9,116 nt of DNA from Limnohabitans sp. Its GTDB lineage: Bacteria > Planctomycetota > Phycisphaerae > Phycisphaerales > SM1A02. Shown one piece after another: positions 4,953 through 9,116 of this stretch. Made by a program: the position numbers and the translations under genes. Numbering within the stretch: position 1 is the stretch's first letter; every line of letters begins with the position of its first letter. Location of the stretch: contig JASGCF010000013.1 in the NCBI GenBank assembly GCA_030054275.1, forward strand, positions 15,060 through 24,175. The letters run 5' to 3'. Below the pieces are notes generated by a model, which ran no database searches, was not told the origin of the DNA, and saw nothing but the letters and a program-made list of their open reading frames with translations.

Positions 4953-5792
4953 ATGCGCGCGAATCAACCGACACACGCTTCTTCTCCCCATGCTCGTCGC
5001 ACACTGGCGATGATCGCTGCAACAGCGCTGCTCGCGGTGCTTGCGCTGTTGTTCGGCCAGCGTGCGGACGCGGCCGACACGAACGCTGCAAAGCCTGAGA
5101 CGGGCAAGCCGCTCTTTGCTCCGGCGTCTACTGATGGCACTTCGCCCGCCGCGTCCGCGGCCTCAACGAGTGAAGCGAAGAGTGAGCAGGGCCGGGAAGG
5201 CTCGCTTGCTGCCGGTGCTACAAGTCGCGGGATGCTTGGGGAAATCGTGCCCACAGCGGCTGCGCTGGTCGGCACGATCACGGTGATTGTGCTCGCGCGA
5301 TCTGCGCTCCGCCGCTTCGGTGGACTTGGTACGGGCCGTCGGCCATCGGGTGTTGTTGAGATTTTGGCGCGATATCCAGTGTCGCGAGGGCAGCATGTCG
5401 TGCTCGTCAAGGTGGGGCGCCGCGTGCTCGTCACACATCAATCTGCGCAAGGGATGCGCACGCTCAGTGAGTTTGTCGAAGCGGACGATGTTGCAGACAT
5501 ACTTGCGCGTTGCGAGGGAGCCGCGCGCAAGACCAGCGAGTTCTCGTTCGACGCGCTGCTCCGGCAATCTGGTCGTGCATTTGATCAAGTGACGGGTGGG
5601 GCGACGGGTGGGGCTTCGTCTTCATCATCGCCCTCGCACCCAATGCGCAGCGCGCAGCGCGGTGGTTTACCCGCGAGTGTTCGCGACACGCTTCCTGCGC
5701 AGTTTCAAGGCGCCGAGGTTGAGACCGTTGATCTCACGCGCGGTACCTCGCGCGTTGGTGGCACAGGGCAGCACCGCGGAGGGCAGCGATGA
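4953..5792 (+). CDS. fliO: Flagellar export assembly factor FliO
   Basis: A 279-residue FliO-family membrane protein, which helps the FliP ring assemble in the export gate. The sequence AGGGTGGA ends two bases before the ATG. The N-terminus looks like a signal peptide or first membrane segment (about 15-35) with a possible cleavage after ADA near residue 41. A Ala/Ser/Thr/Glu-rich periplasmic linker follows. The main transmembrane helix is at about 93-113 (EIVPTAAALVGTITVIVLAR). The cytoplasmic FliO domain is about 125-185, with VVEILARYPVSRGQHVVLVK and GRRVLVTHQS. The last 80 or so residues are low-complexity (Gly, Ser, Thr, Gln, Arg) and contain two 12-bp repeat units. At 279 residues it is much longer than the enterobacterial protein because of both linkers. 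The stop overlaps the fliP start in ATGA. Confidence 0.8.
   Translation: MRANQPTHASSPHARRTLAMIAATALLAVLALLFGQRADAADTNAAKPETGKPLFAPASTDGTSPAASAASTSEAKSEQGREGSLAAGATSRGMLGEIVPTAAALVGTITVIVLARSALRRFGGLGTGRRPSGVVEILARYPVSRGQHVVLVKVGRRVLVTHQSAQGMRTLSEFVEADDVADILARCEGAARKTSEFSFDALLRQSGRAFDQVTGGATGGASSSSSPSHPMRSAQRGGLPASVRDTLPAQFQGAEVETVDLTRGTSRVGGTGQHRGGQR
5589..5612 (+). repeat. Two 12-bp repeat units in fliO that also form a G-quadruplex motif
   Basis: GTGACGGGTGGG (5589-5600) and GCGACGGGTGGG (5601-5612) are tandem 12-bp units encoding VTGG and ATGG. G-runs at 5594-5596, 5598-5601, 5606-5608 and 5610-5613, with loops T, CGAC and T, meet the G-quadruplex rule on the coding strand. The unit resembles the one in the kinase gene (GTGACGGGTGCC) and is read in the same frame. 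Confidence 0.7.
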
Positions 5793-6562
5793 GCGCGTTT
5801 CTCCTGCAGGCAGCTCCAGCGCTCGATTCGATCAATCCGATCGGCGTACTTGAAGATGCATCGCGCAATGTGCCTGGATTTGAAGGTGGATTAAGTTCTG
5901 CGCTCAACATCGTGCTGCTGCTGACGGTACTTACGGTTGCGCCAGCGATATTGATTCTCTGTACATGTTTCACGCGCATGGTGGTCGTGCTCGGATTGTT
6001 GCGCCAAGCGCTCGGCACGCAAACGCTGCCGCCGTCGCAGGTGATCGTTGGTCTCTCCGTGCTGCTCACAGCGGTTGCTATGGGGCCAACATTCGGACGC
6101 ATGTGGGATGAGGGACTTGGGCCCTACGCGCGTGGTGAGCAGAAGGATCAACTTGCCGCGTGGGAAGGCGCCAAGAAGCCGCTTCGCGAATTCATGATCG
6201 CGCAGATTGAGGCCACAGGAAATGTGCCCACAGTCATGATGATTCTTGAACATCGCGGTGTCGATACCAGCGAGCCAGAGCGGCTCACCTGGGAGCGCGA
6301 TGTCGATCTCCTCACGCTTGTCCCCTCATTTGTCATAAGTGAGTTGAAGACAGCGTTCCTCATCGGCTTTCGCATCTATTTACCGTTCCTCGTGATCGAC
6401 ATGGTGATTTCCAGCATCTTGGTCTCGATGGGCATGATGATGCTGCCGCCGGTGCTTGTTTCGCTGCCATTCAAACTTCTGCTCTTTGTGTTGGTCGATG
6501 GTTGGACGCTGGTCGCAGGTTCATTGCTTACTGGCGTCATGGCGCCACTTGGAGGTTCGTAA
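5789..6562 (+). CDS. fliP: Flagellar export gate protein FliP
   Basis: A 257-residue inner-membrane protein; five FliP subunits form the core of the flagellar type III export gate with FliQ and FliR. GGAGGG lies five bases before the ATG, and the start overlaps the fliO stop. The family signatures are clear: the first hydrophobic helices with PAILILCTCFTRMVVVLGLL (52-71), LRQALGTQTLPPSQVIVGLS (71-90), a hydrophilic periplasmic segment (about 100-175), then FVISELKTAFLIGFRIYLPF (181-200), VIDMVISSILVSMGMMMLPP (202-221) and the last helix SLPFKLLLFVLVDGWTLV (225-242). These cover both PROSITE-type FliP motifs. The N-terminal region is short and shows no strong cleaved signal peptide, unlike E. 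coli FliP. It is one base into fliQ, so translation is probably coupled. Confidence 0.97.
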   Translation: MSAFLLQAAPALDSINPIGVLEDASRNVPGFEGGLSSALNIVLLLTVLTVAPAILILCTCFTRMVVVLGLLRQALGTQTLPPSQVIVGLSVLLTAVAMGPTFGRMWDEGLGPYARGEQKDQLAAWEGAKKPLREFMIAQIEATGNVPTVMMILEHRGVDTSEPERLTWERDVDLLTLVPSFVISELKTAFLIGFRIYLPFLVIDMVISSILVSMGMMMLPPVLVSLPFKLLLFVLVDGWTLVAGSLLTGVMAPLGGS

Positions 6563-6840
6563 TGCAGACGATGACCGATCTTGAAGCACTCGACACCGTG
6601 CGCGAGGCGTTCAGCATCATGTTGATTATCGCGGCGCCGATTTTGATCGTGGGCTTGGTTGTCGGCTTGGTGGTGAGCGTGCTGCAAGCAGTGACGCAGA
6701 TTCAGGAACAAACGCTTGTGTTCGTGCCCAAGATTCTTGCGATGGTGCTTGCCACTGTTGCGCTTTTGTCGTGGATCACAACGAAGCTCATGGAGTTCAG
6801 CGCAGACATGTTTGCGTGGAGTCCGGTCAGCGGGAGTTGA
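6562..6840 (+). CDS. fliQ: Flagellar export gate protein FliQ
   Basis: A 92-residue protein with two transmembrane helices, normal for FliQ, which packs around FliP and FliR in the export gate. The ATG overlaps the fliP stop (TAATG) and has GGAGG six bases upstream. The helices are at about 17-40 (SIMLIIAAPILIVGLVVGLV) and 55-77 (PKILAMVLATVALLSWIT). Between them sits the conserved loop VLQAVTQIQEQTLVFVPK, which is diagnostic for the family. The size, order and sequence leave little doubt. Confidence 0.96.
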   Translation: MQTMTDLEALDTVREAFSIMLIIAAPILIVGLVVGLVVSVLQAVTQIQEQTLVFVPKILAMVLATVALLSWITTKLMEFSADMFAWSPVSGS

Positions 6841-6857
6841 AGTTTGTCTCACGCACG

Positions 6858-7667
6858 ATGAACTCGATCGACGCACTCTCTCAGCATCTCGTACCCGCAG
6901 CCTTGGTGGTCGCGAGAGTTGGTGGGCTTGCCTTCCACGGGCCTGTGTTGTCGTCGCCATCGATCCCAGTTCGTATCAAGGCACTTCTGGTCATCACGCT
7001 TGGACTCGCGATATACCCGACTGTTGCAGCGACAACCGAATTGACGCAGACGCAGTCGCTGCTCATGGCCGTGCCGCTGTTGATCCTTGAAGTTGGAATT
7101 GGAGCCTTCATTGGGTTCTGCGCATCGTTGCCACTTCTTGCCGCACAGTTCGGCGGAATGTCCATGGGACAGCAAATTGGGCTTGGTTTTGCGCGGTTTT
7201 ACAACCCTGCGATTGGCGACGATTCGGATGCACTTGAACAGATTCTCTTCTTCCTCGCGCTGGCCACCTTCCTGTCGCTTGGCGGGCTTGAGTCGATGTT
7301 CTCTGCAGTCGCCTTCAGTTTCTCGTCGCTTCCAGCGGGCGCAGTGCCGAGCATGTTGCTTGGCGAGGGCGCCAATCCTGCAGCGATTGTGACAGGCGGC
7401 ATCACTGCTGCATTTGAACTGGGGCTGCGTGTTGCAGCGCCGCTGCTTGCGATTGTGTGCCTTGAAACGGTTGTGATGGGCTACCTCTCCAAGAGCGTTC
7501 CGCAACTCAACATCATGTCGATCGGATTTCCTGTGCGCATTGTGATCGGGCTCTTTGTGATCGTGACATCGCTTGCAGCAATCGACGAGGCGTTGGTTGA
7601 TGGCACCGTTGGCGCGATCGAAGAACTGCATGATGCGTTCGCTGTTGTGGCCGAGGGGGGTGTCTGA
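6858..7667 (+). CDS. fliR: Flagellar export gate protein FliR
   Basis: A 269-residue integral membrane protein of the FliR family, one copy of which joins five FliP and several FliQ subunits in the gate. It has about six hydrophobic helices. Recognisable segments include ARVGGLAFHGPVLSSPSIPV near residues 19-38, the loop FGGMSMGQQIGLGF about 98-111, and PQLNIMSIGFPVRIVIGLFV about 215-234, all characteristic. The ATG at 6858 lies 17 bases after the fliQ stop and has no clear Shine-Dalgarno. A TTG at 6837, overlapping the fliQ stop, would add seven residues but has its GGGAG too close. Translation may depend on ribosomes coming from fliQ. The stop overlaps the flhB start. Confidence 0.95.
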   Translation: MNSIDALSQHLVPAALVVARVGGLAFHGPVLSSPSIPVRIKALLVITLGLAIYPTVAATTELTQTQSLLMAVPLLILEVGIGAFIGFCASLPLLAAQFGGMSMGQQIGLGFARFYNPAIGDDSDALEQILFFLALATFLSLGGLESMFSAVAFSFSSLPAGAVPSMLLGEGANPAAIVTGGITAAFELGLRVAAPLLAIVCLETVVMGYLSKSVPQLNIMSIGFPVRIVIGLFVIVTSLAAIDEALVDGTVGAIEELHDAFAVVAEGGV

Positions 7668-8737
7668 TGGCAGATGATCTCGGTGAACGCACGGAAGACC
7701 CAACACCCAAGCGGCTTCGAGAAGCGCGCGAAGAAGGCAATATTGCGCGATCGACCGACGCTGCCAACGCGTTGCTTCTGCTTGGCGGCGTCTTGGTGCT
7801 CGCGTCGAGTATCAAGCCGTTTCTCGGGGTTTTGGCATCGCTTCTCGAGAAGTCACTCGCGGGTGATCATCTCGCGAGCGGCATTCGTCCAGAGGAAGTT
7901 GCGGAAACGGTGATTCCCGCTGTCTCTGAGGCGGCGCTCGCTGCAGCGCCGATCGTGTTGGGCGCGGCTGCAATCGGTGTCCTTGCGCAACTCTGGCAGG
8001 TTGGATTTCTCATCTCGACCAAATCGCTCGAGCCGAAGTTCGAGCGTCTTGATCCAATCAAGGGTTTCGGTCGCATGTTTGGCGCACAGGGCGCGATCAA
8101 AACGGCGATGGACATCTTGAAGGTCGTGATTGTCGGCTGGATTGCATACTCACTTGCTGTTGGTGTCTTGCCACGCATCGTTGCGCTTCCTGAACTTGGC
8201 GTCCTTGCTGGATTCGAGGAAATTGGATCCATCGGACTCACGCTTGCTATTCAGGTGGGTGCAGCGCTTTTGGTGCTTGGAATCGCAGATTACGCGGTGC
8301 AGCGCTTCAAACATATGCGCGATTTACGCATGACCAAGCAGCAGGTGAAAGAAGAGATGAAGGAGTCGGACGGCAACCCAGAGGTCAAGCGCCGACGGAT
8401 GCAGATCGCGCGACAAATGGCCATGCAGCGATTGCAAACAGCCGTTCCGAAGGCTGATGTCATTGTCACAAACCCAGAGCACATCTCTGTGGCAATTCAG
8501 TACGACCCATCAACCATGGCTGCGCCGCGCATCGTTGCGATGGGTGCAGATCATCTGGCGTTTCGTATTCGACAAATCGCAATGAAACACGGCATTCCAA
8601 TCGTCGAGCGGAAACCGTTGGCGCGTGCGCTCTATGCGAATGCAAAGGTCGGGCAAGAGATTCCTGCGGATCATTACAAGGCCGTCGCAGAGATCCTCGC
8701 CTATGTCTACAACCTCAAGGGAAAAGCCGTCGCCTAA
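7667..8737 (+). CDS. flhB: Flagellar export specificity switch FlhB
   Basis: A 356-residue protein. FlhB controls the change from rod/hook to filament substrates through self-cleavage of its cytoplasmic domain. The ATG overlaps the fliR stop and follows GAGGGGGG by six bases. The start ERTEDPTPKRLREAREEGNI (7-26) is diagnostic. Four membrane segments follow (about 33-60, 85-110, 145-170, 187-210), with the conserved cytoplasmic loop LEPKFERLDPIKGFGRMF (121-138). The linker MTKQQVKEEMKESDGNPEVK (222-241) leads to the cleavage site. That site reads N-P-E-H (269-272) instead of the near-universal N-P-T-H; the Asn and Pro between which cleavage occurs are kept. The small C-terminal domain VAIQYDP...ADHLAFRIRQIA...PIVERKPLARALY is intact and ends normally. 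Cleavage ability cannot be judged from sequence alone. Confidence 0.97.
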   Translation: MADDLGERTEDPTPKRLREAREEGNIARSTDAANALLLLGGVLVLASSIKPFLGVLASLLEKSLAGDHLASGIRPEEVAETVIPAVSEAALAAAPIVLGAAAIGVLAQLWQVGFLISTKSLEPKFERLDPIKGFGRMFGAQGAIKTAMDILKVVIVGWIAYSLAVGVLPRIVALPELGVLAGFEEIGSIGLTLAIQVGAALLVLGIADYAVQRFKHMRDLRMTKQQVKEEMKESDGNPEVKRRRMQIARQMAMQRLQTAVPKADVIVTNPEHISVAIQYDPSTMAAPRIVAMGADHLAFRIRQIAMKHGIPIVERKPLARALYANAKVGQEIPADHYKAVAEILAYVYNLKGKAVA

Positions 8738-8764
8738 GCGCGATCGTGTGAGTAGGAGCCCATC

Positions 8765-9116
8765 ATGCCAGCGAATCCAACCAACGACGGCATTCCCCCG
8801 ATCTTCCACGCCGTGGCGCGGAACAGCCACCTGATTGTGCCGCTGTCATTCTTGGCTCTTGTTGGTGTGTTGGTTGTGCCGCTGCCACCAGCGATCCTCG
8901 ACCTCTTGATTTGCGTGAACATCGCGATCGGCGCGATTGTGCTGATGACGACGATTTACATGCGCAAACCGCTGGATTTCAGCGTGTTTCCTGCATTGTT
9001 GCTTGGAACAACACTGCTTCGATTGGTCCTGAATGTCGCCTCGACGCGTCTCATTCTTTCGATTGAGTCGAAGGATCCGACGACAGCAACCGCGGCAGCT
9101 GGCCATGTGATTCAGG
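8765..9116 (+). CDS. flhA: Flagellar export gate protein FlhA (5' part)
   Basis: The first 117 codons of flhA, cut by the window edge. FlhA is the large gate subunit; its ring of nine carries chaperone-substrate docking sites and takes part in proton-driven export. AGGAG lies six bases before the ATG, 27 bases after flhB. After a short N-terminus come the first membrane helix (about 24-42), the second (about 45-63), and the strongly conserved segment RKPLDFSVFPALLLGTTLLR (67-86), followed by LVLNVASTRLIL (87-98) and the start of AAGHVIQ (111-117). This is the highly conserved N-terminal hallmark of the family. The rest, including the cytoplasmic domain, lies beyond the window. Confidence 0.96.
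   Translation, partial: MPANPTNDGIPPIFHAVARNSHLIVPLSFLALVGVLVVPLPPAILDLLICVNIAIGAIVLMTTIYMRKPLDFSVFPALLLGTTLLRLVLNVASTRLILSIESKDPTTATAAAGHVIQ

Noticed and set aside
4924..5010. Small GTG-started ORF overlapping the fliO start
   Set aside because: It has only about 27 codons, overlaps the fliO signal sequence in another frame, and shows no features beyond a G-run upstream.

Overview
This window looks like part of a Gram-negative chromosome, most likely a planctomycete and perhaps of the class Phycisphaerae. That placement is an inference. It rests on an outer-membrane biogenesis pair (BamD-like and LptE-like), a flagellar export operon in the order fliL-fliN-fliO-fliP-fliQ-fliR-flhB-flhA, moderately high G+C, and a divergent lipid-kinase-type gene next to them. 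No rRNA or tRNA gene, insertion sequence, phage gene or CRISPR array was seen.

Layout. The left part reads leftward. It starts with a TPR-type BamD-like periplasmic protein (start 2224, stop 983), followed by a 9-bp tandem repeat tract in the gap, then an LptE-like lipoprotein (815 to 309). A possible very small ORF (242 to 144) and the 5' end of a gene leaving the window at base 1 follow. A 132-bp divergent intergenic region (2225-2356) separates this from a rightward diacylglycerol/lipid kinase family gene (2357-3406), which carries seven 12-bp tandem repeats in an interdomain loop.

The right part is the flagellar block, all rightward. A near-consensus sigma-54 element (3528-3541) lies about 50 bases before fliL. 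fliL is followed by an intrinsic terminator and about 230 bp without genes that is rich in hairpins and GGA motifs. Then come fliN, fliO, fliP, fliQ, fliR, flhB and the first 117 codons of flhA. fliO/fliP, fliP/fliQ and fliR/flhB overlap by 1-4 bases, which indicates translational coupling.

How they work together. FliP, FliQ and FliR form the core export gate, with FliO as its assembly factor. FlhB sets substrate specificity, FlhA is the large gate and chaperone-docking subunit, FliN is part of the C-ring, and FliL supports the stator and basal body. fliM, which often sits between fliL and fliN, is absent; the structured gap occupies that place. The most interesting non-coding signals are this fliN leader (a candidate CsrA/RsmA-type target), the sigma-54 site, two G-quadruplex motifs, and a related 12-bp repeat unit found in both the kinase gene and fliO.
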